Shown piece after piece: positions 9,753-19,520 of a stretch of 64,000 bases of DNA (its first letter is position 1; every line of letters begins with the position of its first letter). The notes under the pieces are model-generated. The model made no database searches and was not told the DNA's origin. It saw only the letters and a list, made by a program, of their open reading frames with translations. Source of the stretch: Pseudomonadota bacterium (GTDB taxonomy: Bacteria > Pseudomonadota > Gammaproteobacteria > Burkholderiales > Rhodocyclaceae); contig JAFEDH010000021.1 of the NCBI GenBank assembly GCA_018241695.1, positions 62,001 through 126,000 of the forward strand, written 5' to 3'. The position numbers and the translations under genes were made by a program.

Positions 9753-11888
9753 ATGACACCGCGCAAGATCCTTGTCACCAGCGCCCTGCCCTACGCCAAT
9801 GGCGCCATTCATCTGGGGCATCTGGTCGAATACATCCAGACCGATATCTGGGTCCGGTTCCAGAAGATGCGCGGACATACGGTCCATTACGTCTGCGCCG
9901 ACGATACCCACGGCACCCCCATCATGCTGCGTGCGGAAAAGGAAGGCATCCGCCCCGAGGCCCTGATCGCCCGGGTCCACGGCGAGCACAGCCGTGATTT
10001 TGCCGGCTTCCATGTGGCTTTCGACAACTATTACTCGACCCATTCGGACGAAACCCGCCATTACGCCGAGGACATCTATGCCCGGCTCAAGGCCGCCGGC
10101 CTGATCGAGGTGCGCGCCATCGAGCAGCACTATGATCCGGTCAAGGAGATGTTCCTGCCCGACCGCTTCATCAAGGGCGAATGCCCCAAATGCGGCGCCA
10201 AGGACCAGTACGGCGACGCCTGCGAGGCCTGCGGCGCGGCATATGCCCCCACCGACCTGAAGAACCCCTATTCCGCGGTTTCCGGCGCGAAACCCGAACT
10301 GCGCCACTCGGATCACTATTTCTTCAAGCTCTCCGATCCGCGCTGCCAGGCCTTCCTGCGCCAGTGGACCCGCGCTCCCGGCCGCCTCCAGCCCGAGGCC
10401 GCCAACAAGATGCAGGAATGGCTCGGCGCGGATGAGGAGAACCGGCTCACCGACTGGGACATTTCCCGCGATGCGCCTTATTTCGGCTTCGGGATTCCCG
10501 GCGCGCCGGGCAAGTACTTCTACGTCTGGCTCGACGCCCCCATCGGCTACATGGGTTCCTTCCAGAACCTCTGCGATCGCACCGGCCTGGATTTCAACAC
10601 CTACTGGGCGAAGGATTCCGACACCGAGATGTACCACTTCATCGGCAAGGACATTCTCTATTTCCACGCCCTGTTCTGGCCCGCGATGCTCGAATACGCG
10701 GGCTACCGCGTGCCGAGCAAGGTCTTCGCCCACGGCTTCCTGACCGTGGATGGCGCCAAGATGTCCAAGTCCCGCGGCACCTTCATCACCGCCGAAAGCT
10801 ATCTGCAACAGGGCCTCAACCCGGAATGGCTGCGCTATTACTTCGCCGCCAAGCTGGGCAGCACCATGGAGGACATCGATCTCAATCTCGATGACTTCGT
10901 CCAGCGCGTGAACGCCGATCTGATCGGCAAGTACATCAACATCGCCAGCCGCGCCGCCGGTTTCATCGCCAAACGCTTTGACGGCAGACTGCCCGCAACG
11001 GACTGCACGCCTGCCTTCCGCGCCGAACTGCCGGGATTGATGGAAGCTGCCGAGGAAATCGCCGCTCACTACGAAGCGCGGGAATACAACCGCGCCCTGC
11101 GCCGCGTGATGGCCCTGGCCGATCAGGTGAACCAGTACGTCGACCGGAACCAGCCCTGGGTACTGGCCAAGGATCCGGGGAAAGACGCCCAGCTTCACCA
11201 GGTGTGCACCCTGCTGATCAACGCCTTCCGCCTGCTCACCCTCTACCTCAAGCCGGTCCTGCCCAGGCTGGCCCGGCGCGCCGAGGAATTCCTCGCCATC
11301 GATCCGCTGCACTGGGCCGATGCGGCTCATCTGCTGCCCGCAGGCCACCGGATCAATGCCTACGAACACCTGATGCAGCGCATCGACCCCAAACAGGTGG
11401 AAGCACTGGTGGATGCCAACAGGGAATCCCTGGCGCCCGCCGCTGCCGCCACCGTCACCACAACATCCACGGCCACTACGGCCAACCCGGCCACCGCACC
11501 GGAAACCGCATCACCGCACCCATCCGGTGATGACAAGGCCCGGACCGCAGCCACCATCGGCATCGACGAATTCTCGAAGGTGGACCTTCGCATCGCACGG
11601 ATCGTCGAAGCCTCGCACGTAGAAGGTGCGGACAAGCTGATCCGGCTCCAGCTCGACATTGGCGAGGAACGCCCGCGTCAGGTGTTCGCCGGCATCAAGT
11701 CGGCCTACGATCCGGCCACGCTGGTGGGGCGCCTCACGGTGATGGTGGCCAACCTGGCGCCGCGCAAGATGAAGTTTGGTCTGAGTGAAGGCATGGTGCT
11801 GGCTGCCTCCGACGAGGGCGGCCAGACCCCGGGCCTGTTCATCCTCTCTCCCGACAGCGGTGCCCGGCCGGGCATGCGGGTGAAATAG
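9753..11888 (+). CDS. metG: Methionyl-tRNA synthetase
   Basis: Charges tRNA-Met. The 711 residues contain the class I signature AIHLGHL near residue 20, a zinc knuckle with paired CxxC ([18 protein letters not shown]), and the KMSKS loop at residues 336-340. The C-terminal tRNA-binding domain of the EMAP type starts near residue 600 ([19 protein letters not shown]). The linker before it, about residues 560-595, is an unusual Ala/Thr/Pro-rich low-complexity stretch. The start at 9753 opens the family motif [13 protein letters not shown]. An extended minus-10 (TTTGCTAGAAT, 9711-9721) lies upstream, so apbC and metG probably fire from divergent promoters. Confidence 0.97.
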   Translation: MTPRKILVTSALPYANGAIHLGHLVEYIQTDIWVRFQKMRGHTVHYVCADDTHGTPIMLRAEKEGIRPEALIARVHGEHSRDFAGFHVAFDNYYSTHSDETRHYAEDIYARLKAAGLIEVRAIEQHYDPVKEMFLPDRFIKGECPKCGAKDQYGDACEACGAAYAPTDLKNPYSAVSGAKPELRHSDHYFFKLSDPRCQAFLRQWTRAPGRLQPEAANKMQEWLGADEENRLTDWDISRDAPYFGFGIPGAPGKYFYVWLDAPIGYMGSFQNLCDRTGLDFNTYWAKDSDTEMYHFIGKDILYFHALFWPAMLEYAGYRVPSKVFAHGFLTVDGAKMSKSRGTFITAESYLQQGLNPEWLRYYFAAKLGSTMEDIDLNLDDFVQRVNADLIGKYINIASRAAGFIAKRFDGRLPATDCTPAFRAELPGLMEAAEEIAAHYEAREYNRALRRVMALADQVNQYVDRNQPWVLAKDPGKDAQLHQVCTLLINAFRLLTLYLKPVLPRLARRAEEFLAIDPLHWADAAHLLPAGHRINAYEHLMQRIDPKQVEALVDANRESLAPAAAATVTTTSTATTANPATAPETASPHPSGDDKARTAATIGIDEFSKVDLRIARIVEASHVEGADKLIRLQLDIGEERPRQVFAGIKSAYDPATLVGRLTVMVANLAPRKMKFGLSEGMVLAASDEGGQTPGLFILSPDSGARPGMRVK

Positions 11889-12004
11889 GCACCCGGCCGC
11901 CATGCCCCTGACCGCCTCCAAACGCTGGCTGGTCCGTTTCCTCGAAGGGCGGCATCGTGCCGCTCCGCAGGTTTGCAACGTCCCCGCGAACTTCCGGAGC
12001 TGCC

Positions 12005-13657
12005 ATGCCAATCCCCTTACATCCCAAGCTGCTTGACACTCTGCCCGGCTACGGGCGGAGCCAGTTTCTGCACGACGTTTCCGCCGGCATCACCGTCGGC
12101 GTTCTCGCCCTGCCTCTGGCCATGGCATTCGCCATCGCTTCGGGCATGTCGCCCGCGGCGGGCATCTGGACCGCCATCATCGCCGGTCTTCTGATTTCTG
12201 CCGGCGGCGGTTCCCGGGTGCAGATCGGCGGCCCCACCGGCGCCTTCATCCCCATCGTGTACGGCATTGTCGCCGTCCATGGCGTGGGCAATTTACTCAT
12301 CGCCACCATGCTCGCCGGCCTGCTGCTGGTGCTGATGGCCGTCACCCGCATGGGCAGCCTGATCCGCTTCATCCCCCGCACCGTCGTCATCGGCTTCACC
12401 AACGGCATCGCCGTGGTGATCTTTCTCGCCCAGATCAAGGACTTTCTCGGCCTCGAAGTGGACAAGGTGCCGGCGGAATTCTTCGACAAGATGCACACCC
12501 TCGGCAGTCACCTGCACACCCTGGACCCGCTCACGGCCTTCATGGGCATCGCATCCCTGGCACTGCTGCTGGGCTACAACCGGCTGACCGAAGCCTTGCC
12601 CCTCCTGCGCCGGGCCCCCGCTCCCCTGATCGTGCTGGTCTTCAGCACCCTGGCCACCGCGCTGTTTCACCTGCCGGTGGAAACCATCGGCAGCCGCTTC
12701 GACGGCATTCCCGAGGGCCTGCCCGCCATCAGCATGCCCGCGCTGCAACTGGACACCCTGAGCAGGCTGATCGCCCCCGCGATCACCATTGCGCTCCTGG
12801 GCGCCATCGAATCCCTGCTTTCGGCCCGGGTGGCCGATGGCCTGATCGGGGATCGTCACGATCCGAACCAGGAACTCATGGCCCAGGGCCTGGCCAATCT
12901 GGCCGCGCCACTCTTCGGCGGCTTTGCCGCCACCGGCGCCATCGCCCGCACCGCCACCAACATCAAGAGCGGCGGACGAACCCCGGTGGCCGGCATCGTC
13001 CATTCCCTGACCCTGCTGGCCATCGTGCTGATCGCCGCGCCGCTGGCGCGGTACATCCCGCTCGCCGCCCTGGCCGCCATCGTGGTCATGGTGTCGTATC
13101 AAATGGGGGAGTGGCACGAATTTGTGGAACTCAGGCGCTATTCAGTCCCCTATCGCGTCATCCTGCTGACCACCTTTCTCGTCACCGTGGTGTTCGACCT
13201 GACCCTTGCCGTTGAACTGGGCATGGTGCTCGCCAGCCTGTTCTTTATCTTCCGCATGCAGGATCTGACCCGGGCAGAACTGCGGCCTGCCGATCCCGCC
13301 CATCCTGGCATCACCGTAATCCAGCTCTCCGGCGCACTCTTCTTCGGTACCGTGGGCAAGCTGGAAGCGGCCGGCGATGAAGCCTTGCGCACCCCGGGCA
13401 TCCTCGTGCTGGACATGACCGGAGTCATCGCCCTGGACACCACCGCGCTGGAAAGCCTTGCCGCCCTCCACGGCCGCATGGAAAAGTCGGGGCGGCAGCT
13501 GATCCTCGTCGCGCCGCAATCCCAGCCTGCCTCACTGCTGCGCCGCTCGGGCTTCGCCCATACGCTCGGGATGGCCAATATCCACGACAATCTCGCCAGC
13601 GCCCTGCAATCCTGCGAAGGAAATCCACCGTGCTCACCCCCGAAATCCGCCACCTGA
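12005..13657 (+). CDS. SulP-family anion permease with STAS domain
   Basis: Inner-membrane transporter of the SLC26/SulP family, probably for sulfate, bicarbonate or an organic anion. It has about ten or more hydrophobic segments from residue 20 (GITVGVLALPLAMAFAIASG, then GGPTGAFIPIVYGI). A C-terminal cytoplasmic STAS domain covers about residues 430-535 (ITVIQLSGALFFGT, LVLDMTGVIALDTTALESL). The ATG at 12005 has GGAG seven bases upstream; a GTG at 11957 is less likely. The end overlaps the acylphosphatase gene. The substrate is not determinable from sequence. Confidence 0.9.
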   Translation: MPIPLHPKLLDTLPGYGRSQFLHDVSAGITVGVLALPLAMAFAIASGMSPAAGIWTAIIAGLLISAGGGSRVQIGGPTGAFIPIVYGIVAVHGVGNLLIATMLAGLLLVLMAVTRMGSLIRFIPRTVVIGFTNGIAVVIFLAQIKDFLGLEVDKVPAEFFDKMHTLGSHLHTLDPLTAFMGIASLALLLGYNRLTEALPLLRRAPAPLIVLVFSTLATALFHLPVETIGSRFDGIPEGLPAISMPALQLDTLSRLIAPAITIALLGAIESLLSARVADGLIGDRHDPNQELMAQGLANLAAPLFGGFAATGAIARTATNIKSGGRTPVAGIVHSLTLLAIVLIAAPLARYIPLAALAAIVVMVSYQMGEWHEFVELRRYSVPYRVILLTTFLVTVVFDLTLAVELGMVLASLFFIFRMQDLTRAELRPADPAHPGITVIQLSGALFFGTVGKLEAAGDEALRTPGILVLDMTGVIALDTTALESLAALHGRMEKSGRQLILVAPQSQPASLLRRSGFAHTLGMANIHDNLASALQSCEGNPPCSPPKSAT

Positions 13658-13911
13658 CCATCACCGGCCGTGTCCAGGGTGTCTTTTACCGCGCCAGCAT
13701 GGTGGCCGAAGCCCGGCACCTGGGCGCCACCGGCTGGGTGCGCAACCGGGCCGACGGCAGTGTCGAGGCGTTGATCTGCGGCCCCGCCGAGAGCGTGGCA
13801 CAGCTGATCGCCTGGGCCCGGCGCGGCCCGCCCGATGCCCGCGTCGAGTCGGTGCTGGTCGAGGCCGCCAGCGGAGAGTTCGTTCGCTTCGAGCAATGGC
13901 CGGACGCCTGA
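13630..13911 (+). CDS. Acylphosphatase
   Basis: Small enzyme hydrolysing acyl phosphates. The 93 residues contain the signature GRVQGVFYRASM with the phosphate-binding arginine, and GWVRNRADGSVEAL with the catalytic asparagine. It starts with GTG at 13630, supported by AAGGA upstream and the family N-terminus. It overlaps the SulP gene by 28 bases, so translation is probably coupled. The functional link to the transporter is unknown. Confidence 0.93.
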   Translation: MLTPEIRHLTITGRVQGVFYRASMVAEARHLGATGWVRNRADGSVEALICGPAESVAQLIAWARRGPPDARVESVLVEAASGEFVRFEQWPDA

Positions 13912-14142
13912 ACACGGGCACGTCCCGCGGGATGCGCCGCGAGATACGTCATATCCTGCCTGTGCCAGTCCCGGCCTGTGACAATTGCAGTCTTCGGAGC
14001 GGCACTTTTGCGGGAAATGTTTAACTCTCAAGACTTTGTTGCACCAACCCAACAGATTCACCACATTTCCATGTCATCGGGCTTCCCCTTGGCTGGATTC
14101 GCCGCCAAAGAGGGATAATGCGTTCCACGAGGGTGACGCAGT

Positions 14143-14160
14143 AACCAAACACGTGTGGTT
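14143..14160. promoter_or_regulatory. Imperfect palindrome upstream of the porin gene
   Basis: AACCAAACACGTGTGGTT reads almost the same on both strands: the outer five pairs match, one pair mismatches, then two more match around the centre. It lies about 40 bases before the porin ATG in the 287-base gap after acylphosphatase. It could be an operator or lie in the porin mRNA leader. A weak candidate promoter (TTGGCT at 14089, GATAAT at 14114, 19-base spacer) sits just upstream. Confidence 0.35.
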
Positions 14161-14198
14161 ATTGATTACCCGGCGTTTATTTCTATCAAGGAGAAACC

Positions 14199-15365
14199 AT
14201 GCAAAAGAAACTGATCGCTCTGGCCCTCGCCGGCCTTTCCAGCGCCGCTTTCGCCCAGACCAACGTCACCATCTACGGTGTCGGCGATCTGAGCCTCGAA
14301 AGCGTCAAGATGGACGGCACCGCCACTTCCGCCACCGACGCACCGAGCAAGATGCGCGTTGCCAACAACAGCTCCTACATCGGCTTCAAGGGCACCGAAG
14401 ATCTGGGCAATGGCCTCAAGGCCGTGTTCCAGCTGGAAACCGCCGTTTCCTTCGGCACCAATGCCGACACCCTGGGTGGCACCGGCGCCCACGCTCCTGC
14501 TGCTGCCAACTTCGGCGCCGCCCGTGACTCCTACCTGGGTCTGGCTGGCGACTTCGGTACCGTGGCCATCGGCACGCTGACCGGCCCCTACCGCGCCCTG
14601 GGCGTCCTGGTTACCAACGCTCCCGGCGCCGCCAGCGCCGCCTACACCGGCGCCGTGACCGGCACCATCGGTGGCGTCAGGACCTCCAGCGACGACCGCA
14701 CCTCCAACATGGTGGCCTACATCTCGCCCAACTTCAACGGCTTCCAGGTCACCCTGGGCTACGCCGCGGATGCCAACTCCAACAACGCCGCCAACAACTC
14801 CCTGAGCGGCCGTACCTGGACCCTGGGCGCCAACTACGCCGCCGGCGGCCTGACCCTGGGCTATGCCTACCTCAACAGCCAGGATCCCCAGAACGCCGCT
14901 GCTGCCGCGCTGAACGGTGTTGCTGGTCCGTACAACGACAAGCTGACCGGTCATCGCCTGGCCGCCAAGTACGACTTCGGCCAAGGCACCACCCTGGCCG
15001 GCATGTACGACCGTCAGAAGTGGGAAGCTTCCAACATGATGGGTGCCGGTTACCTCCAGCGCAACGCCTGGCAGATCGCCCTGGCGCACCGCTTCGGCGC
15101 CAACACCGTGGGTCTGGAGTACGCCCGTGCCGCCAAGCTCAACAGCAATGCCGGCGATGTGCCCAGCAGCAACCTGAGCCAGTGGTCCTTGCAGTACACC
15201 TACGACCTGAGCAAGCGCACCATGCTGAAGGCGTACTACACCGCGCTGACCACCGGTTCCGCCGTGGGCGCCGGTTTCTACAACAACCCCGTCGCCGGTT
15301 CCGGTGCTTTCGCCCTCAATGGCGATTCCCGCGCTCTGGGCTTCGGTATGCGTCACTCCTTCTGA
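14199..15365 (+). CDS. General porin (Gram-negative betaproteobacterial type)
   Basis: Outer-membrane trimeric beta-barrel porin for small hydrophilic solutes. The 388 residues open with a signal peptide cleaved near ALAGLSSAAFA and the family start QTNVTIYGVGDLSLES. They continue with SSYIGFKGTEDLGNGLKAVF and GNLxGDFGTVAIGTLTGPYR-like barrel segments, and end in the outer-membrane motif GFGMRHSF. A strong AAGGAG lies before the ATG and a bidirectional terminator follows. The gene appears monocistronic with its own promoter region. Confidence 0.93.
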   Translation: MQKKLIALALAGLSSAAFAQTNVTIYGVGDLSLESVKMDGTATSATDAPSKMRVANNSSYIGFKGTEDLGNGLKAVFQLETAVSFGTNADTLGGTGAHAPAAANFGAARDSYLGLAGDFGTVAIGTLTGPYRALGVLVTNAPGAASAAYTGAVTGTIGGVRTSSDDRTSNMVAYISPNFNGFQVTLGYAADANSNNAANNSLSGRTWTLGANYAAGGLTLGYAYLNSQDPQNAAAAALNGVAGPYNDKLTGHRLAAKYDFGQGTTLAGMYDRQKWEASNMMGAGYLQRNAWQIALAHRFGANTVGLEYARAAKLNSNAGDVPSSNLSQWSLQYTYDLSKRTMLKAYYTALTTGSAVGAGFYNNPVAGSGAFALNGDSRALGFGMRHSF

Positions 15366-15391
15366 TCCCGGTTGCGACCGGTTTCGGAAAC

Positions 15392-15423
15392 AAAAACGGC
15401 CACCTTCGGGTGGCCGTTTTTTT
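15392..15423. terminator. Bidirectional intrinsic terminator (porin / dnaE-cupin)
   Basis: ACGGCCACC pairs perfectly with GGTGGCCGT around a TTCG tetraloop, with a T run after it on the plus strand and a matching A run before it. It therefore serves the porin gene on the plus strand and, read the other way, transcripts leaving the dnaE-cupin pair. It is one of the clearest terminators in the window. Confidence 0.92.
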
Positions 15424-15512
15424 ATTGCCTTTGTTTTATTACTACGAAGGCGGCGGATCCGCTGCGGCGGGCGGCAAATCGGCTCGCCCCCTGCCTTTGC
15501 TTCCCGGAAGTT

Positions 15513-15983
15513 TCAGTAAAACCGTTTCAGCAGGGCAGCAAGATAGGTCACGGCTGCCGCATCTCCCTCCACAGGCGCCCAGGGGGCACGCTCCGCCGGG
15601 GCAAGAGCTGTATAGGGACCAGCCTTGGCTTCAAAAAATACCGAGCCGGAGGCCAGGGTCACCAGGGTGTGCCAGGTGCCATGAGGAATATCGACACCGC
15701 GGCTTGCACCTCCGTCCTCCAGCAATGCCGTTGTGGTGACAGCACCCTGCTCATCGAAGATCACCAGACCGATCCGCCCCCGCAGCAGGATCAGTGTTTC
15801 ATCCTTGCCAGCGTCAAGATGACGGTGCGGCGCGATGTAGGTACCCGGCTCCAGGGCATTCAGCAGGCGGTGCGCGGGGTAGCTGTCGTCCGCATGGAAA
15901 TTGTGGTTCCTGCGCCGGCGCGGGCTGGCGGCGGCGGCCTGGCTCACGGTGTCGAGCAGACCGGTATCGATCAGACGGATCAT
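15513..15983 (-). CDS. WbuC-family cupin metalloprotein
   Basis: Small cupin of 156 residues resembling WbuC-family proteins, which are often near polysaccharide genes but whose reaction is not established. The N-terminal half has RRRRNHNFHADDSYPAHRLL. The cupin core has HRHLDAGKDETLILLRGRIG, followed by a second metal-motif part around IPHGTWHTLV. The ATG at 15983 overlaps the dnaE stop in ATGA, so it is translationally coupled to dnaE; an upstream in-frame start at 16019 lies inside dnaE and is less likely. Family is fairly clear, function is not. Confidence 0.82.
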   Translation of the reverse strand: MIRLIDTGLLDTVSQAAAASPRRRRNHNFHADDSYPAHRLLNALEPGTYIAPHRHLDAGKDETLILLRGRIGLVIFDEQGAVTTTALLEDGGASRGVDIPHGTWHTLVTLASGSVFFEAKAGPYTALAPAERAPWAPVEGDAAAVTYLAALLKRFY

Positions 15984-18900
15984 GCGTATTTCACTTTCAC
16001 GTTGTCGGAGGTGAGCCATGCCTGCAGATCGGCCAGCAGGCCGTCCTCCAGACGCACGCTCCAGGCTTCGGGCAGGATCAGCTCCGCGGCGGCTTCGCCA
16101 TTGCGATAGGCGATGCGTACCGGGCAGGGACCGTTGCGGTAGGGGGTGAGCAGCGTACGCAGCCTGTCGGCGCTGGCCTGGCCGTTCATGGAGAGGTACA
16201 GCTGTTTGGCGTAGCGACCCCGGGCCTCGGCCAGGGTCATCAGCGTATCGGCGGCGATGCGCAGGCCACCGCTGTAGGTATCTTCCTGCACCTTGGCCTC
16301 CACCAGCAGCAGCTCATCTTCCCGGATCTTCTGCCGTCCGGCCTCCCACAGTTCATTGAAGATCATCACCTCGAGCTGGTGCGCGCCATCGTCGAGCGTG
16401 ACGAAACACATCTTGCCGCGTCGCCCCATCTGGGTACGTACCGACAGCACCACGCCGGCCATGAGCACCGGCTCGCGCTGCGGGGCGATCTGGCCCAGGC
16501 CGCGCTTGATGAAGGCGCCGATCTCCTGCCGGTAGGCATTGAAGGGATGGCCGCTGAGAAAAAACCCCAGGGCCTGCTTTTCGTTGAGCAACTGCTCGCG
16601 CTCACCCCAGCGCGGGGTGTCGACATGGCGGGGCGCGGTCTCGTCCTGCCCGCCCCCGAGATCGAAAAGGCCACCCTGCAAGGCGTTGCGCTCGGCCTGC
16701 TCGGCGGCTTCCAGGGCCACACCGACGGAGGCCAGCAGGCGGGCCCGGTGGTCATCCACCGCATCGAAAGCGCCGGCCCGTACCAGGGCCTCGATCACAC
16801 GGCGGTTCACCACCCGCTTGTCGATACGGCGACAAAAATCGAACAGGTCATGAAAAGGCCCGCCTTCACTCCGCGCCCGGAGGATGACGGAAAGCGCCGC
16901 CTCGCCGGTCCCCTTGATGGCGCCCAGTCCGTAGCGGATGGTTCCGCCATCGACAGGCTGGAAGCGGATACCGCTGGCGTTGATATCGGGTGGCAGAAAG
17001 GTCAGGCCACTGGCACGGCCATCGGCACAGAAAAACTGCACCTTGTCCGTGTCCGCCATTTCCGATGACAGGGTGGCGGCGGTGAAGGACGCGGGGTGGT
17101 GGCATTTGAGCCAGGCCGTGTGGTACGCCACCAGCGAATAGGCAGCGGCATGGGACTTGTTGAAGCCGTAGCCGGCAAACTTGTCGATGTAGTCGAAGAT
17201 CTCGTTGGCGGTGGCCTCGCCGATGCCCTGCCTGCCCGCGCCCTCGATAAAGACGGCGCGCTGCTTGGCCATTTCCTCGGGCTTCTTCTTGCCCATCGCC
17301 CGGCGCAGCATGTCGGCCCCGCCCAGGCTGTAACCGGCCACCACCTGGGCGGTCTGCATCACCTGTTCCTGATACACCATGATGCCGTAGGTGGTGGACA
17401 GCACTTTTTCCAGATTCGGCGTGAGGTAAGTCACCGCCTCGCGCTTGTGCTTGCGGTTGATGAAGCTGGGGATCAGGTCCATCGGGCCCGGACGGTAGAG
17501 CGCGTTGAGAGCGATCAGGTCTTCCAGGCGGTCGGGTTTCGCCTGCACCAGCATGTCCTTCATGCCGCGCGATTCGAACTGGAACACGGCGGTGGTGTTG
17601 GCGTTCTTGAATACTGTGTCGTAAGTGGCCCTGTCATCCAGCGGCAGGGACGGGAGATCGACATTGCCCCCCTCGATGCGGTTGGCGAAATCCACCGCCT
17701 CGTTGAGGATGGTCAGGGTGCGCAGGCCGAGGAAATCGAACTTCACCAGACCGGCCTTTTCCACGTCATCCTTGTCGAACTGGCTCACCGTGGTGGCGCC
17801 ACCGTCCGCCGAATACAGCGGACAGAAGTCGGTCAGCTTGCCCGGAGCGATCAGTACGCCGCCGGCATGCATGCCCACGTTGCGGGTCACCCCTTCCAGC
17901 TTCAACGCCAGATCCCAGAGGGTGCGCAGGCCTTCTTCCTCCTCGATACGCGCCCGGATCTGCGGCTCCTTGGCGATGGCGCCTTCCAGCGTGATGCCCA
18001 GTTCGTTGGGGATCAGCTTGGCGAACTGGTCGACGAAATTGAAGCCCAGATCCAGCACCCGGCCCACGTCGCGGATCACGGCCTTGGCCGCCATGGTGCC
18101 AAAGGTGGCGATCTGGGAAACGCAGTGGCTGCCGTACTTCTCCTTCACATACTGGATCACCCGGTCGCGACCTTCCTGGCAGAAGTCCACGTCGAAGTCG
18201 GGCATCGACACCCGCTCGGGGTTGAGAAAGCGCTCGAACAGCAATTCGTAATAGAGCGGATCGAGATCGGTGATCAGCAGCGAATAGGCCACCAGCGAGC
18301 CGGCGCCGGAACCTCGCCCCGGCCCCACGGGAACGCCATTGCTCTTGGACCACTGGATGAAATCGGCCACGATCAGGAAGTAGCCAGGAAAGCCCATCTG
18401 CTGGATGGTCTGGATCTCGAATTCCAGCCGATCCGCATAACGCGGCCGCTGCTGCTCCCGCTGCGCGGGATCGGGATAGAGCTGGAGCAGGCGCTTTTCC
18501 AGGCCGGCACGGGATTCATTGGCCAGATGCTGGTCGAGGCTGATGCCGTCCGGCGTGGGGAAATCGGGCAGAAAGTTCTTGCCCAGCGTCACGGTGAGAT
18601 TGCAGCGACGGGCGATCTCGAGCGAATTTTCCAGGGCGGCGGGCAGGTCCGAAAACAGCTCCGTCATTTCCGCCTGGGTCCTGAAGCACTGTGCCTCGGT
18701 GAAATTGCGCGGCCGGCGCGTATCGGCCAGCACATAGCCTTCGGCGATGCAGACCCGGGCTTCGTGGGCGGCGAAATCATCCGCGTCGAGAAACTGGATC
18801 GGATGAGTAGCCACCACGGGCAGGTCGAGTTTTCCCGCCAGCGCCACGGTCAGGCCCACCAGGGCTTCCTGCTGGGGATGCCCGCGATGGCCGTGGGGGC

Positions 18901-19429
18901 GCTGGATTTCGAGATAGAAACTGTCCGGGAAAAGGGCCGCCCAGCGGCGTGCCTTGTCTTGCGCCAGTGCCTCTTTTCCGGCCGCGAGCAGCTGGCCGAT
19001 CTCCCCCGAGGGGCCACCGGACAACGCGATCAGGCCGCTGTTGTCGCCATTGGCGATGGCGGTGAGCGAAATCTCCGCACGCCCCTGGCGGCGGGGCGCA
19101 AGATAGGCCGAGGTGAGAAGTTCGCACAGGCGCAGATAGCCCGCCTGGTTTTTCACCAGCAGCAGAATACGGGCGAAGCTGTCGCGCCCGGGATCGCGTG
19201 CATCCTCGTCGCGAATCCAGACATCGGCGCCGATCACGGGCTTGACACCCCGGCTCCGGGCACCGGAATAGAACTTGACCATGCCAAACAGATTGGCCAG
19301 ATCGGTCAGCGCCAGGGCCGGCATGCCGTCCGCCACCACGCGTTCAAGCACATCGTCGATGCGCACGATGCCGTCGGTGATGGAGTATTCGCTATGGAGG
19401 CGGAGATGGACGAAACGGGGCGGAGACAT
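15980..19429 (-). CDS. dnaE: DNA polymerase III alpha subunit
   Basis: Catalytic subunit of the replicative polymerase. The 1149 residues begin with the PHP domain (VHLRLHSEYSITDGIV). The palm has the catalytic aspartates in PDFDVDFCQEGRDRVIQYVK, preceded by GRGSGAGSLVAYSL. The fingers contain MYQEQVMQTAQVVAGYSLGG-like sequence, and the C-terminal part has an HhH region and the OB-fold (VLMAGVVLSVRTQMGRRGK). Length and order fit DnaE1. The cupin gene follows with an ATGA overlap. Two long open frames on the opposite strand are shadows. Confidence 0.97.
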   Translation of the reverse strand: MSPPRFVHLRLHSEYSITDGIVRIDDVLERVVADGMPALALTDLANLFGMVKFYSGARSRGVKPVIGADVWIRDEDARDPGRDSFARILLLVKNQAGYLRLCELLTSAYLAPRRQGRAEISLTAIANGDNSGLIALSGGPSGEIGQLLAAGKEALAQDKARRWAALFPDSFYLEIQRPHGHRGHPQQEALVGLTVALAGKLDLPVVATHPIQFLDADDFAAHEARVCIAEGYVLADTRRPRNFTEAQCFRTQAEMTELFSDLPAALENSLEIARRCNLTVTLGKNFLPDFPTPDGISLDQHLANESRAGLEKRLLQLYPDPAQREQQRPRYADRLEFEIQTIQQMGFPGYFLIVADFIQWSKSNGVPVGPGRGSGAGSLVAYSLLITDLDPLYYELLFERFLNPERVSMPDFDVDFCQEGRDRVIQYVKEKYGSHCVSQIATFGTMAAKAVIRDVGRVLDLGFNFVDQFAKLIPNELGITLEGAIAKEPQIRARIEEEEGLRTLWDLALKLEGVTRNVGMHAGGVLIAPGKLTDFCPLYSADGGATTVSQFDKDDVEKAGLVKFDFLGLRTLTILNEAVDFANRIEGGNVDLPSLPLDDRATYDTVFKNANTTAVFQFESRGMKDMLVQAKPDRLEDLIALNALYRPGPMDLIPSFINRKHKREAVTYLTPNLEKVLSTTYGIMVYQEQVMQTAQVVAGYSLGGADMLRRAMGKKKPEEMAKQRAVFIEGAGRQGIGEATANEIFDYIDKFAGYGFNKSHAAAYSLVAYHTAWLKCHHPASFTAATLSSEMADTDKVQFFCADGRASGLTFLPPDINASGIRFQPVDGGTIRYGLGAIKGTGEAALSVILRARSEGGPFHDLFDFCRRIDKRVVNRRVIEALVRAGAFDAVDDHRARLLASVGVALEAAEQAERNALQGGLFDLGGGQDETAPRHVDTPRWGEREQLLNEKQALGFFLSGHPFNAYRQEIGAFIKRGLGQIAPQREPVLMAGVVLSVRTQMGRRGKMCFVTLDDGAHQLEVMIFNELWEAGRQKIREDELLLVEAKVQEDTYSGGLRIAADTLMTLAEARGRYAKQLYLSMNGQASADRLRTLLTPYRNGPCPVRIAYRNGEAAAELILPEAWSVRLEDGLLADLQAWLTSDNVKVKYA

Positions 19430-19484
19430 GAAACGATTTTAGCGCCCGTCCGGGGTTGGAGGAGGGAGACGGATCGCTACGGCT

Positions 19485-19507
19485 CCCCCGGCACCCGGTG
19501 CCGGGGG
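19485..19507. repeat. 11-bp perfect inverted repeat between yceI and dnaE
   Basis: CCCCCGGCACC and GGTGCCGGGGG flank a single C, giving a very stable GC-only hairpin in the 91-base gap between the yceI stop and dnaE start (both minus strand). No T tract follows on either strand, so it is not a classical intrinsic terminator. It could pause polymerase or stabilise the 3' end of the yceI mRNA. Confidence 0.6.
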
Positions 19508-19520
19508 CTTGGTGCGGAGC

